NCBI GenBank assembly: GCA_947579605.1
Contig: OX388312.1
Coordinates: 2,914,001 to 2,978,000 of the forward strand
DNA from: Athripsodes cinereus
Lineage: Eukaryota; Arthropoda; Insecta; Trichoptera; Leptoceridae
Reading direction: 5' to 3'
DNA length: 64,000 nt
The notes under the pieces: generated by a model
Seen by the model: the letters and a program-made list of their open reading frames with translations, nothing else
Databases searched by the model: none
Told to the model about the DNA's origin: nothing
In this document: one piece after another, positions 23,091 to 35,800 of the stretch
How the letters are laid out: each line of letters opens with the position of its first letter
Numbering within the stretch: the stretch's first letter is position 1
Translations under genes and position numbers: made by a program

Positions 23091-23537
23091 CATTCTTTCA
23101 ATTTTAGAAACAGAATATATTTTATATGAATTATGTATGTAAATATACTTCAAACATGTAAAAGGCTAGCGCCGTGAATTGTTAATGAATAAATAAATAT
23201 TTATGATAAATTTTCAAATAAAACTTAATATCACACGTTACTGTGGTTATCTGGAAGAAATTGTCTTCAGGCTCGCCTCGCTCAATCTCGCCAATTGCTC
23301 ATATTTTCTTGAACAATAAAGTGTAATTAGTATATTGTTATGTGTACTATTTTTGTGTTTATATTCTTGCCATAACATCGTATTTTCAAATCTTTATTTG
23401 AATGAATTGAGAATCCGCACCGCGCACATGCGGGTGTCTTTTCATATCTCTCTGTTTATGAGCGCCTAATACATATTTTACAAATAATATCAGCTAAAAC
23501 GACTCATGTGAGCTGCCCACCAACTTGCACGAGTTAA

Positions 23538-24303
23538 GCTAGGTTCACATTGCTGTGTCGGGATATTGTGTCGGGGCGCGCCAGAACGCAATCGCTTGTA
23601 CGTTCATTTACTATGACTAGATTCACATTAGTAAGTTGTGTTGTGTTGTGTTGTGGCGCGTTCTGTCGCTAATGGGGTGTTCACATTTGACGAATATCGC
23701 CAGGCGAATTTCAAAATATATCGCCAGGCGAAAAAACAAAATTCGCCGGATATCCATTGATCGTCACACTGTTCACACAGTCCACCGATATAGAAACGAT
23801 CTGTCAGATGCGCTTTGATTTTGACACTGTTTTCAAAATGGCGGACGTCGATATGGAGATCGCGAAGTATTTATTTTTAGTCGAAAATGTAATAGTAGAG
23901 GTTATAAGGCGCATTTTAATTAAGGAAACAAACGCCACAAACCAACAACAAAGATAACAGCTGTCATGAAGCGGGAAACATTATAAAATTTATAGGTTAT
24001 AAAGTTTTTACCATAGATACGAACGCCGCGCACATCTGCTCATGCGCAAATCGTTCAATCGGGCGAGAAAGTTGGAAGGTGGTCTACTCGAGACGATATC
24101 GTTTCTACTGGTTTTTATAGTTTCAGACTGTCTGTCTGTCATTTTGTTCACACGGTTCAAATGGCTGGGGATATTTTGGTGCTCTGGCGATATTCGCCAA
24201 AGTGAGAACACCACATTATGTGAATCTAGTCATAGTAAATGAACGTAAGCGATTGCGTTCTGGCGCGCCCCGACACATCCCGACACAGCAATGTGAACCT
24301 AGC
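23538..24303. mobile_element. Long-TIR DNA element with a second TIR element nested inside
   Basis: Outer arms of about 90 bp (23538-23630 and 24217-24303) are inverted and nearly identical, starting GCTAGGTTCACATTGCTGTG. The flanks are TTAA (23534-23537) and TTTA (24304-24307). Inside, a second inverted pair starts TAATGGGGTGTTCACA (23670) and, on the other strand, TAATGTGGTGTTCTCA (24218). The interior holds a short frame (about 23838-23957) reading MADVDMEIAKYLFLVENVIV, which could be the start of a lost transposase. Non-autonomous. Confidence 0.8.
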
Positions 24304-24450
24304 TTTATATAGTTACACGTGATGTCGTGACGTATATAAGAGCGAGACAACGCTATGAATCATAACATGGAATCGTAGCTTCTTCATGTATCCATTCGTG
24401 TCTCTGCTAGCCTGATACTTATTATAGAAATATTGTGCCAAAATGGCCTA

Positions 24451-24769
24451 AGTGTTGGGCTGACGGGGTATAGTTACTGGCCACCTACCTACTTGCGTTG
24501 AAATCACTATCGCTGCATTTCAACAAAAATAATGAATGTTTTTTTTACTTACTAGTCAATTTTTGATTTTCGTGTTTTGCTGATCTTTTTTTCAAATTTT
24601 AATGTATTCTGGAAAGATATGGAAACAAATAAGCAGCTTAGGGCTATTCTATAAGCTTTCCTCTAATTTTTAGAGTCCTCTAAATTAATAGAGAACGTGA
24701 AACGTATTCTGTAACGGACAACAGTCCCAATTTTGAAGAATTTTAGAAATCCGCGCTCAGCCCAACACT
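24451..24769. mobile_element. Possible MITE with AGTGTTGGGCTGA ends
   Basis: The 13 bp AGTGTTGGGCTGA at 24451-24463 is exactly inverted at 24757-24769. No convincing target duplication was found. The interior includes TCTAATTTTTAGAG and CTCTAAATTAATAGAG palindromes. Confidence 0.5.
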
Positions 24770-24797
24770 AATTTACTCTAACGCCATTATACCCTTA

Positions 24798-25268
24798 GGG
24801 TCGTTCACATACGTTCACTTTCAGTGATCACTCCGGATGATCCTCCAAGATGAACAAGTGTGAACGACCGTTTCATCGCTAGTGATCACTAGCGATGACG
24901 GAGGAAAGCGATTACCACTCGTCATAATTTTGATGAAAGGTCCTTTCACTGAAACGACCATAAACAAGTTTCATCTTATTATTTGTTTTATTCTCTATGA
25001 ATTTGTATTGAATGTCAGAATCATATACAAAATTATTATGCAGTCGAGAGCTATATTAATTTATTTTAAGTGTTATTTTTCATTTTTGAATTTGTTTAAT
25101 TATTTTTATACGAAAATACGTCAAACTACATACAACATGTCTGAGAGTGTTGACATGGCAGTGAAAGCATAGGATGAACAAATGTGAACAGACGTGTTCA
25201 CTTTCGATGAACAGGTTTGACCCTGACACTCTGGATGATCATCCAAAGTGAAGCAATGTGAATGCTAC
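24798..25268. mobile_element. MITE with GTTCACAT-type ends
   Basis: The left arm GGTCGTTCACATACGTTCAC and the reverse complement of the right arm (TAGCATTCACATTGCTTCAC) match imperfectly over about 45 bp. A short frame at about 25136 begins MSESVDMAVKA, faintly like the frame start in the element at 23.8 kb. Non-autonomous, probably PIF/Harbinger-like, but unproven. Confidence 0.6.
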
Positions 25269-25329
25269 TTTATTATTATTCCACTTATTAATATTTTTTA
25301 TTTGTTGCTATGTTGTGTATTGTTTTGTT

Positions 25330-25520
25330 GCAAGATACCATATATATGTTTATTTGTATTATTTTCTTTATATTCGGTAAAAGGCATTAGCCGTGAATAG
25401 ATAAATAAATATCCCAGGCAGGGTAGGCAGAGAGGACGGAACGCCAAATAGACATTTCCTATCCCATACAATTTCAGGAAGGTTTTGAAGTTGCCTTTTG
25501 TTGTGTCTCGGAGAGGAAGT
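25330..25520 (-). mobile_element. LINE tail and RTE-like end fragments
   Basis: GGTAAAAGGCATTAGCCGTG followed by AATAGATAAATAAATA (to about 25410) is a plus-sense retroposon tail. It abuts CCCAGGCAGGGTAGGCAGAG, a minus-sense RTE-like 3' end (about 25411-25450). Confidence 0.5.
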
Positions 25521-25524
25521 AGCA

Positions 25525-26215
25525 CAATTTTTAAATAGCTTTATTAAAATAATTTAATGGAATATTTTACAATAATTATTACTGTATTATTTAAAATAAA
25601 TTTCTACCCTAATTTATATTGAGTGGTCTTGTGACGTCTCACATCGAACCTATGAAAAGTGTTAATTTTTTAAGGATGATATTGTTAGTATAAATAACTT
25701 GGATAGAACAAAGGAACCAAAAGTGGGCTTATGTAAATACACATAACAAGAATATTCTAGAATTTTACTAGTATCCTTATCTACCGTGGATAGTATAAGA
25801 GAGAGTATTAGAAAATACCTACTGATAGCTTAGCAAATATCCCTATTCAAATTACTTCGGTGATTATAGTTTGGAACTTCGTAACATGACACAAAAGAGA
25901 ACAAGAATTTACAAGAATAATATAGGTAGGTACATAAAACTATTTTATTTTTTGTATGATAGTCACTACAATGTATTTTGTATTGCATGATTCCTGCAAG
26001 GATGAAGGTTTTGGGAGAGGTAGCTCAGGACACATTTACGCCTGTAAAGGGTCACAACATTGTTCATGTTTTCTGTGTTATCGTATTTTTTAAGATGTAT
26101 AATGTGTTGGGTCCGTTTGGTTGAATAAATAAAATAAATGATTTTTTTGTATTCTGTCGCCTCACAAACGTCATTACTTCTTATTATTTTCTCAATCTTT
26201 TTTACTTATTTATAT
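25525..26215. other. AT-rich intergenic DNA
   Basis: No gene was recognised. A retroposon-like tail TTGAATAAATAAAATAAA lies at about 26122-26140. Confidence 0.35.
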
Positions 26216-26218
26216 AAT

Positions 26219-26775
26219 ATCGACTGTGCTCAGGACAAAGGATTCAAACCACATTGGTCAAATTTTATAGGAGAAGCAAAAAACTGTAGGATAAAGAAAA
26301 TTTCAAATTATTGTCATTATTATTTTACCAACTTTTGTAATGTAGTTTTTTTATTATGACATAAAAATTTAAGAGAAAATATTCAGAAATTAACAAGTTA
26401 TAAGCAAAAAATTAACAAAAATGTGGATTGAATCCTTTGTCCTGACAAACTTTAGCAACATGTTAAAGAGATATGTATGTCGCATGTTTGGGGTTATGTG
26501 GTTTGATGCCTTTTACCTCGCCGTAAAATTATGTCTGGATGAATTTTTTTGGTGTTAATAATGAAACTCATGCTGTTTGAGTCCTTTGTCCTATTGGATA
26601 TTTGCAATTAAGCCCTAGCTAAAAAAAAATATTTTGCATTTTTTATAAAAACTAGACATTTGGGAATTGAATGCTTTTGCCAGAATGTGTAAAAGACACA
26701 AATGATTGACTTTAAAACATAAAATGACTTTTGTCAAAATTGTGGTTTGATGCCTTTGTCCTGAGCACAGTCGAT
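26219..26775. mobile_element. MITE with 33-bp TIRs and subterminal repeats
   Basis: The ends CGACTGTGCTCAGGACAAAG (26221 onward) and their complement (to 26773) match over about 33 bp with one or two differences. The right half carries further copies of the motif TTGA-x-x-C-C-TTTGTCC at 26428, 26503, 26577, 26667 and 26747, spaced 74-90 bp. No transposase frame. Target duplication unresolved. Confidence 0.8.
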
Positions 26776-27230
26776 TTAATTTGCCTCCTTTTTCTTTTTA
26801 TTAGCTTCCTTCTTTTTATCATTTGTATGATTATCAGGTAGATAGATATTACACCAGATTCTATTTCATTTTACTTCTATTTCTATTGTATTTAGAAATT
26901 TTGGAACATTCTTATTTTAATTTGAATCAATATAGAATAGGGGGTATTCTCGCAATATCTAATATCAACATTAATATTTTTGATATAGGTAACTACTTTA
27001 TATACACACCAACATCATATTTTGAGTTATCATTGTTCTATTTTTATTCTTTTACTTTATTTGCATCTTTTATTTCTCCCACCTTGATGCGTACTGTTTT
27101 TATGTTTGTTAATGAATGCATTATTATTACGAATGGACTGATGTTACTAGATGATTAATTAAAGAAAGCTTGTTGATACACCTAATAAAATTAAGTAGAA
27201 ATTTTCATACACACACACCAAACTCAACAC
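26776..27230. other. AT-rich intergenic DNA with a hydrophobic chance frame
   Basis: A 111-codon plus frame (26823-27158) is almost entirely F/I/L/Y encoded by T-rich DNA, without domain or splice context. It is treated as spurious. Confidence 0.4.
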
Positions 27231-27235
27231 AGTGC

Positions 27236-27420
27236 CATCCTTTAGAACTCGATCCACGCGATCAAGCCAAGTAGTTCTTGGACATCTGCGTTTTCTCATA
27301 CCTACCTCCTTTTTCATGTAAGTATATCCTCTTCGTCATCCACTCATTCCACATGTCCAAATCATTAAAAGTTGTTTACACGCATTCTGTCCACTCACAT
27401 TCATTCTCCTAATGCGAAAT
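27236..27420 (-). pseudogene. RTE-like LINE fragment, decayed
   Basis: It matches the RGRPRTTWL..HVDQILKDG, KRVYLSE and LRWFGHVERM coding stretches of the copy at 21386-21889, with indels and stops. Confidence 0.65.
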
Positions 27421-27421
27421 T

Positions 27422-27950
27422 TTTTGTTGAAATAATTGGTAAAAGACAATGATTGAAACACAAATTCAAAAATTATAGAAACATTTATTTTTAAAAAGTA
27501 GGTAACAAAAATAGTCCTAAATTGGTTGACATAAACTAAAAGTTAACATTTCAGTTAAATAAAAAAATTAACAAATAAAACTATTCAAATAGTATTCATA
27601 ATCATACAAAATAAGTATCTAATTTCCTGTAAGATTAACAGGCATTTCAAGATAAATACTTCATTACAGTTGGCCCCTGACTTAATGACCTTTAACAGAG
27701 ACTGGAAATTCACAAAAAAATGGTAATGGACCAATCAAATTTTGCGACCAATATAGTGTCATATCAATCAGTTTTAAACGAGCATTTGGTTGGTTCAAAA
27801 AGTCCCTCCTTATAGATGCATTTATAAATGCAAGTCAGTGTTGATTCAGAATATATACTTCTAACACAAATCACAATTGTTTGTTTACATTATGTTTATA
27901 GAATAGGTACATAATACATTTTGTGTTGCAGACTTGAAGGACATTCATAT
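27422..27950. other. Spacer downstream of the dynein gene
   Basis: AT-rich, with no recognised gene or element. It lies beyond the likely poly(A) site of the dynein gene. Confidence 0.4.
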
Positions 27951-27956
27951 ATTTTT

Positions 27957-28172
27957 TTTATTGTAAAGGTTGTTTTAAAACAGGTATGTAGGATGTCAAA
28001 TAGTTAAGAATATAAATAAAAAAGATATCATTAGCATGAAACAACATAATAATTATTACTATTATTAATTCTGGAATAGTTTCCAAGAATATTTGTACTG
28101 TGTTACCAGTCTATTAGGTCAATGATAACCAAAGCGAGAAGAGGATGTTTGTTGTTGTACTTTCAACAGTTT
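27957..28172 (-). other. Likely 3' UTR and poly(A) signal of the dynein gene
   Basis: Downstream of the stop at 28173-28175 the minus strand reaches AATAAA at 27957-27962, about 210 nt later, with a T-rich stretch around it. This is the first good AATAAA downstream of the stop. Transcript data are needed to fix the end. Confidence 0.5.
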
Positions 28173-31100
28173 TTATGTGCCAAGGGTGCATAGAAGTGCA
28201 GTTCCTCTTTTAGTCCAGAAGTACGCATTCTGCAGACCAGCTGGAAGATCCACTCCAATAACAAAAGCACCTCTTCGTAGAGGGTAATAGTATGCGGGGC
28301 AGGTGTATTTATCTATAAAATAAAAAGGAACAAATAGAGAGAAAAAAAACTAACCTTTAGTTTTTAGTAATGCCATCAATGGATAAATATATACATAAAA
28401 ATATTTATAAAAAAGCACATGAATCATCTATGCAAGTGAAATAGACAACATTAAAATCTTAGACAGCCAAGTGGTGTTGAAAATTGTAATGAAAAGAGCG
28501 GATTTCCTGCATATCGAGTTCAATGTGCATGACAGTGGCTCTGGGCAATCCATATTGTCACACCAGCACTGGGCTGCGCTCGGTCTGCAGTCGCAATATG
28601 CACAGTACAAGATGATTTTGACATCTCTTCAACTGCTGTGCAATTGGCTTAGTACTGGGGAAATATTGATAAATAAAAAGTTGCATAACTACGGCTAGTG
28701 ATGTGAGAAGAGAAAATTCTCCAAAGAAATTTCTCGAGAACGAGAAATTTCTCCTCTGATGGAAGAGAAATTTCTCTCCATAATTTTTCTTAGTGGTATT
28801 ATGACCTTTCGCCCAGTACACTTCGCAGCTAACCTGATTGATCCAAAAATTTGTGGGGCAGATTAAGGCCCAAATCAGAGGTTATTAACACTTTTTTCCA
28901 TGTAGGTACGTACCTGCAATTTTTTTGAAATTAAATATGTGGGGTGTCAAACATCAAGATTTTTCATCAGTTAGCACTTTTTTCTGTGTAGGTACCTAAC
29001 TTTTTTTGTTTCATTAATTAATTGTAGCCACATTGGTGATAAATTGTCTCAACATTTGTACATTGTTATTGATTGATTGAATAAAGTATTTATTATTATT
29101 ATACTGTTAAATAAAAAACAAAAAAAAATCTGCGAATATTCTCTACTTCGAGAAATTTACCGAGAAATCGGGAAATTTCTCGGTAAATTTCTTGAAAAAT
29201 TATTCCTTGAGAACTCCACAACACTAACTACGGCGAGACTGTTTTCAGTTCGCTCCACTTTTATACCACAAACATATATAGGTATGTATCAACTTGGTTT
29301 ATTATGAGAATTGCAGAAAGTTTTACCTATATACTTTATAGTTTACTCACTTTTCATTCTCCTACTTCCGATGGGAACAGGTTTGAAATGTATAGGACTC
29401 ATGGGAAACACAGACTGCATAGCTGCAGGCTCAGTCAAGCAGGTGTCTTTCTTATTCCAACTGCCACCTTCAAGAAACAGACCTCTGGAAGGAACAAAAT
29501 GAAACTTTAATGTAGCAAATTGTATATTAATTTTCCAAACATTGGGTATTCAATTATATTTTTTTACTATTTTTAGAACTATCTCAACATGGTCATGTTG
29601 CTTGCGTTTTGAGAAAGACACTTTTTAAGGGCAATTTTCCTCTCACATATTCATAATATCACTCCACGTATTTGCTAACCTGATGTAAACACCTCCATCT
29701 TGTGGTGGTCTGGCAAAAGCACTTTCATCCAATGGCAGCACTGTAAAGTCCCAACACAAAGTGTCTATGGGCCAACCTTCTTCACGAGCCACAGTCTGGA
29801 GAGAAAAAACAGAAGAATTGATACTTTTTAATAATATGAAAAATTCTAAACAGTACTTTAATGCCTTAATTCTGTTTCGTATTATAAAATTTGATTCAAC
29901 AAAGCAAACAAAATATTTCCAACTTACTTGCATGACTGCAGTAAGGAAACCGGTTGGAGTGTTGAATGCAGCTAGCCAACACAGGGCTGGTGGTGCTCTT
30001 GGTGCTGCAGCCCAATTCTTCAAATGAAGACCACGAGCTGAGAACTCTCTACACCAACTGCCCAAGGTCTTCACTGAAGGACGTTCTAAAAACAGAAACT
30101 CATTAAAACTTACAACATTTTTGTAGTTTTTAATTCTGAACCTTTTTTAACATTACAAATGGGATTTATTGTTGATTTACAGATTGCCAACCTTTGATCC
30201 AAAGAGGTGGCACTTTTCCTTCAAAGAGACACTGATAGCTGATCTCCAAGCTTTCACTCATGATGATCAATCCTGCTATGGCCAACCTAAGCTCCTGAAA
30301 AATAATAAAAGATACAAAATTAAAGTTTAAGGAATGTGAAGCGATATGCGTAAAATGATAACATAATTATTGAAATAAGAAAAAAAAACATGTAAATTAG
30401 AAAACGCATATTCAACTGAATGGTGCACAGGTAAAGCCCAATTTAGAAGAATTTAGTAAAAGCACGGAAATAAGTTTTAAGAAAAGTGTTGTTGGGAATA
30501 TAAGTACCTACATAGAACACTTGTTTATCAGATATTTAAAGTCAAATTCTATTCCCTTTCGAATCATTATTATTAGATTTATTGTAAATGCAGAGATTTG
30601 GTACAAAGATGCAACTCACCTTCAAGACATCAGTGATGTACTGCACCAGCCTATTGAAGTAAGCCAACTCTTGCATCAGCGACACACAGAGTGGCATCAC
30701 AACGGTAGGACCCATTAGTTTCTCAGTCACCTCCATGTCTATTATGACAGGAAGCTTCTGCAGCATCTCTTGAGCCAGAGCATTCACCTGAAATAATATG
30801 ATAAAATATCTTTGGACAAATTATCACAATATTCATGAAACTTGAATCGACAAGAATGAATATCACTCAATGGGCACCTCATTTGTAAATCCAACAGAAT
30901 GTGCAAACTTCGCTGTAAATGTAATATAAAAACTGTACGAAACAAGAAAGGTGGCCCGATGCTTACAAATCGGCCTAGGCTGGTTCAAGTGCACTTCACC
31001 CGTAGCACATTCACCAACCCCACCAATTCCTGTTTCAAACCACCATGTTAGAGGCCTCTTGAGCATATAAGTCAACCAATAATAGCAACCATCTTTATGA

Positions 31101-32844
31101 TTGTGTTCGAGGCTGTTGACAATCTATTGTTGACTGTCAACCTGAAAACTAGTTGGCGCCAGAGAACAATACTGTTCTCCAATTTACAACATTGCATCGA
31201 TCAGCAGTTTATAAATGTTATTCCTAGTTATTGCATTTCACTGGATTTACACACCTGCATCAGTGAAGATATTGCCATGGGAGGGAGTCTTCAATGCCAA
31301 GATGTTTGAGGGTATATTTGAGTTTAACAAAAACTTAGATTAATCCTAAAAAAAATCATGTTACCTTTTCATCTACACCTTTATCTTCAGACACATCTCC
31401 GCTGACAATCAACGCGAGCAATGAATCACATGCAAACTGTGCATCCTGCGCTTGGCAAGCCACATCCGCTGAAGAGTGAAGACCGATAGACTCGGCTATC
31501 TCCATGCCAGGAAGCATATCAATGTGGTCCTTGTATGACTGTAATGAACCGTCCTCAGGCATGCAGTACGCTGCTACTGGTGATAATCTGTAGAAAATAA
31601 AAAGTAAAAACAGGTCTTAAGTATAACTAGTTGATTTTGGACTATAAAACAATTTCTGACAGTAACTGCTAGAAGAGCATGGAAGAAAAGTCTATAGCTG
31701 TTTTTGGGGAAAAATGCCCAAGGTAAATTGTTTAATTAACAAAGTGCTTATGGATGTTTTTTGTCTATGACTTTTTACATCAATCGGCGCATAGGTTTAC
31801 ATGCATTTGGGATTCTGGCCATATAGATTCAAAAGTGAATTTCTCCAGTTAGCTGCATTGGTGGTCATCTCATATAGGCCTCCCCAACCAAACTCAAAGC
31901 CGTACAGAGGACACTCCACAATATGGTTAATTGTTTGATATTGTAAGCCACATTTACACTCAGGACTAGAGGACAAACCCCATGACAAACCTCATAGTGC
32001 ATGTATGAGAAATTGTATGAGTGTGGAGGAAGCAAAAGAAGTATTAAAGAATAGATCTATATGACGATCTGTCCTCTCTGCTTACTCCACTCGGAATACG
32101 ACGTGATAGTAGTACAGTATGGTACAAACCTGTAATTCTCAATTTCCAATGCCTCAGAACAGAATATCTGATTGATATAAGCACTGAGGACTCTCATATC
32201 ATAGTCATCCGTGACGTGCCCTCCATAATTGATGATGGAGAAGAGATATTTGAGGGTATCCCACGGAACTTCATCATATTCTTGTAAATATACAGAGAGA
32301 AGATTCTCAGATGCCTAAAAAAAGTGGAGAAATATTTTTCTGTAATTCTTTCCTTATTCTTCTTTCAAAATACCTAAATTAATTAAAAAAGGAAAATCCA
32401 TCATGTTATTTCCCACAATTGGGGTAGCCAACAGACTCAATACATGTCACGAACACAAAGGTCATCTTTTCTATGTCATAAAAAGTGACACATTCTGAAT
32501 GGGTGCCATACTTCATAGCTAAATTGAATATATAAATATTTTATAAGATACCTGTCACTTTTTTATTGAAAATTATTAAAATTTGTTATGCTTGAAACAC
32601 ATTTTTTTGTCATTCTTTCATTGTGCCCAAAATAATAAAAACTGTATCAAACACTTACATCAAAGTCCGAATTGTTAAAGCTGTACACAACATTGTATCC
32701 CAGTTGTCTGAATCTCTTCCTGGCCACCAGCATGCAGTGGAAGAAAGAGACACAGAAGAGCAGCTTGCGGTATTTAACATCGGCATAGTCAAATTTATCT
32801 TCGTTTACATTGCCAAATAAACGGGTCATGTTGCCTTTGATACC
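28173..32844 (-). CDS. Dnah2: Dynein exons 35-43: C-terminal domain and stop
   Basis: 32659-32844 encodes [20 protein letters not shown] and [15 protein letters not shown]. 32130-32314 gives [20 protein letters not shown] and [10 protein letters not shown]. 31365-31587 gives [19 protein letters not shown]. 30620-30787, 30192-30294 and 29928-30085 ([13 protein letters not shown]) follow. 29680-29795 and 29351-29484 give [15 protein letters not shown] across their junction. The last exon reads [20 protein letters not shown] and [14 protein letters not shown], then TAA at 28173-28175. The C-terminal domain is complete and ends as in other axonemal dyneins. Confidence 0.93.
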
Positions 32845-35800
32845 CTAGAAAAAAATATATTGGAGTTATCATCGGTCCTTCTAAATCACACAATACCAAT
32901 ACATAAAAATATTATGCTCACATTTAAATGAATTTTTTACAACTGTGTGAGTGAAGATATTAAGAATATTACTCAACAGAAACTTCATCTGCACAAGTGA
33001 TATTAATTCTAGAACATTGAAACTGAGAAAAAAGCACATTTCTATTTCTGCTTGAAGTGTTTTTGATACTAAGTCAGTTTAAAAAATTGATTTACTCGAG
33101 GATGGAGGCAGATTTTCGTTAAATCAATTAAACTAGTGTAGCCAAGGAAAATATAAATATTTCTGCAATCACAATTAAATGGATCAATGTGATTTTAATT
33201 CTATTCCCGTCATTTATTAAGTCACACCTGCATTGTACAAAACTCCTCCCCTTTTTATTTGGAGCCACACCCAAATGACACGAACCTCCCGAATTTATTT
33301 CAAGTGACTACAAAGACAGTAAGCTCGGCCCCTTTTGAATTTAACCACACCCATATGATGTGAAACTCCTCCCACTTTACTTACAGAAACTCTAAATATC
33401 ATAAACTTCCCCTTTTGATTTAATCATGCCCATTTGATATGAAACTCCACCCACTTTGCAAAAAAATCTTTTCCTTTTATACATAATTCTACCTGCAATA
33501 TGTAAACTCTTTCCAACTTTTGTATGAATGTAATAATACAAGTATTTCTATACCTGAGGCGGTTCTGTAGTCATCTTGATACTGTTCTGCAAGACTCCCA
33601 ATGGGAATGCTCTATCAGGCATGGAAGACAACCACAAACGGAAACGTGGATTTACAGTGGGAGCGTCCAAGCCTCGCAAAGTTGCCAACCATCTGCATGC
33701 CAAGTGGCAGTTGGCCAGGAAGATCCATTCGCCCTCACGAGTGCCAGCTTCCAGCAATCTAAAATAAAATGTCATCATATCATGTACATCATGTATAAAA
33801 ACTTTGCAAATTGGTTAGTCTGGTGTCTTCTGCAGGATTCTCGGAATAGAATAGGCCTCCCAACCTTATCTGATCTGCAGGTTTCCAAGTATTCCGTTGA
33901 AGGTAAGTACCATTAATAGGACATTTGACATCTTCAATTTAGTGATAAGTTTATTTTTTGAGGCAATGATAGAATGTTTGCATCACTGGCTACTTCTATT
34001 TGTATAAGATACTGTAATGATATATACAGATAAGACAAATCTGGAATAAATCAATATTTTGCTATGTTACCTTTCAGCAATCTCCGATTGCCCTTGGCCC
34101 AAGCTGAGAGAATGAAATTTGTCAAACATCTTAGAGTCTATGGCCAACTGTAAGAGTTCTGCAGTCGGATCCACTCCAGGGGACAAGACAAAAAGCAAAG
34201 GAGATTTGCTAGATGATTCATGCAATGCCACCTTAAATGAAAAAATAATATTTGATGATAAACAACATTCATGTTTCACTTTTTTTCACCCTTTAAATTG
34301 ACTCTCAAGAATGCAAGGCAGAAACAGGACCCACTTTTGCAGAGCAATTTTGCACCAATCAAGTCACCTTCTTTCATAATATTCCAAATGCCCCTATGTT
34401 GTTTCTGTCACATGTACGGTGTACTGTGAAAGAGGTTCATCCAGGGTGTCCAAAATCTCAAGGATGCAAGAGCTGTACTCTTTTAAGCCTACTTTTATTG
34501 GTCATCCTTAAAACATACCCAGCCAAGACCATTGACTCTCAAATTAAATAAGTAACATATAAAATGTTTTTATTTTAATCTAAACAAATGACAAAGGTAT
34601 TATACGAACCTTCAAATCCAAAACGGGCGGTTCCACATATCGGTGTCCAATCGTGTTGCTTATAAATGTAGTTAGACACGAATTGAGTCTATCCTGGCGC
34701 AAGGAACGTACAAAGAGCAAGCGTTGGAAGTCGTTGCACGCAGCATTCCATTCCCCAATGAGGTTCTGGGTCTCGGGCTCGTTGTGCATATACCAGCCTT
34801 GCCAATCTCTGGAGTACGTCTCGAAGGAGTCTATCACACCGTGAAAGCCTGGAAGCTTGTTTAATTCCGTTATATTGTCCCAACAGTTTTCTGGTAGCCA
34901 CTCTGTAACAAAATATAATTCAAGAATATGATTAATGCATGATTATGTGCAACATAAATAGGCTGAAATAAGCGTAACAAACACTAAATATTGGGTTTAA
35001 AAAAATTTTAAACATAAAAAAACAGCGGAAATATGCATCATCATAGTATATTATCATTAAAATATGCAACTATCATTAAATTTGGTCAAAATGTGGTACA
35101 GCTACAAAAATAATCAAAATATGCACATACAGATATCTCTTTGCTTTCTAAATAATTTCTGTACTCACTCGTTGGATTATCAGGCTGCACGGCTTTATCC
35201 AGGACGATGCCTCCCTTCAACAGAAAGAGGTATTCACCCAAGGAGAGTTTCTCTTTCTGCAGTAGAATCTTCACCAGCATATGAAAGGCAAACACTAGTT
35301 TGTGCTTTTCAAATAATGCTCGACAAGTATTTCTGTAAAATGAATCAATTATAAAATTAAGTGTTAATTAGATATACAAAATTTAATTTATGGAAATAAA
35401 CAGAAGCTGTTTGAGTTTTACTATATTTAATAGTAGGTGCAGTAACCTGGTTTCAACTTACAAAGTCATTGTCAAACCAATCAAAGCCAGGTTACTGTAC
35501 CTATTATTATGTATAGTAAAATTTAAAGAGTTTGTGTTCATTTCAATAAATTATTATGGTGTTTTACAAAATAAATTGATCCATTGTTTTTAAGAATTTC
35601 ATACTCAATTTAAATTCCTTTAGAATTAGGTGATATTACACCAAGCATTTCTTCTCATGTCTGACAGTGAAAGTCGAGGAAAGCAAAAACATACTTGACT
35701 GCAGCAATTACCAAAAATTGTGCAGTAGTCAATGGACACACTGCATGCGATAAAACGTTAGACTACAAAACAGAAAATAGTATGCTTACGTAAATACAGC

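Noticed and set aside
23534..24307. piggyBac element, from the TTAA/TTTA flanks
   Set aside because: The right flank is TTTA, and the termini start GCTAGG, not the CCC/CCT typical of piggyBac. The superfamily is left unresolved.
26823..27158. 111-residue hydrophobic protein
   Set aside because: Very T-rich chance frame with no promoter, splice or family evidence.
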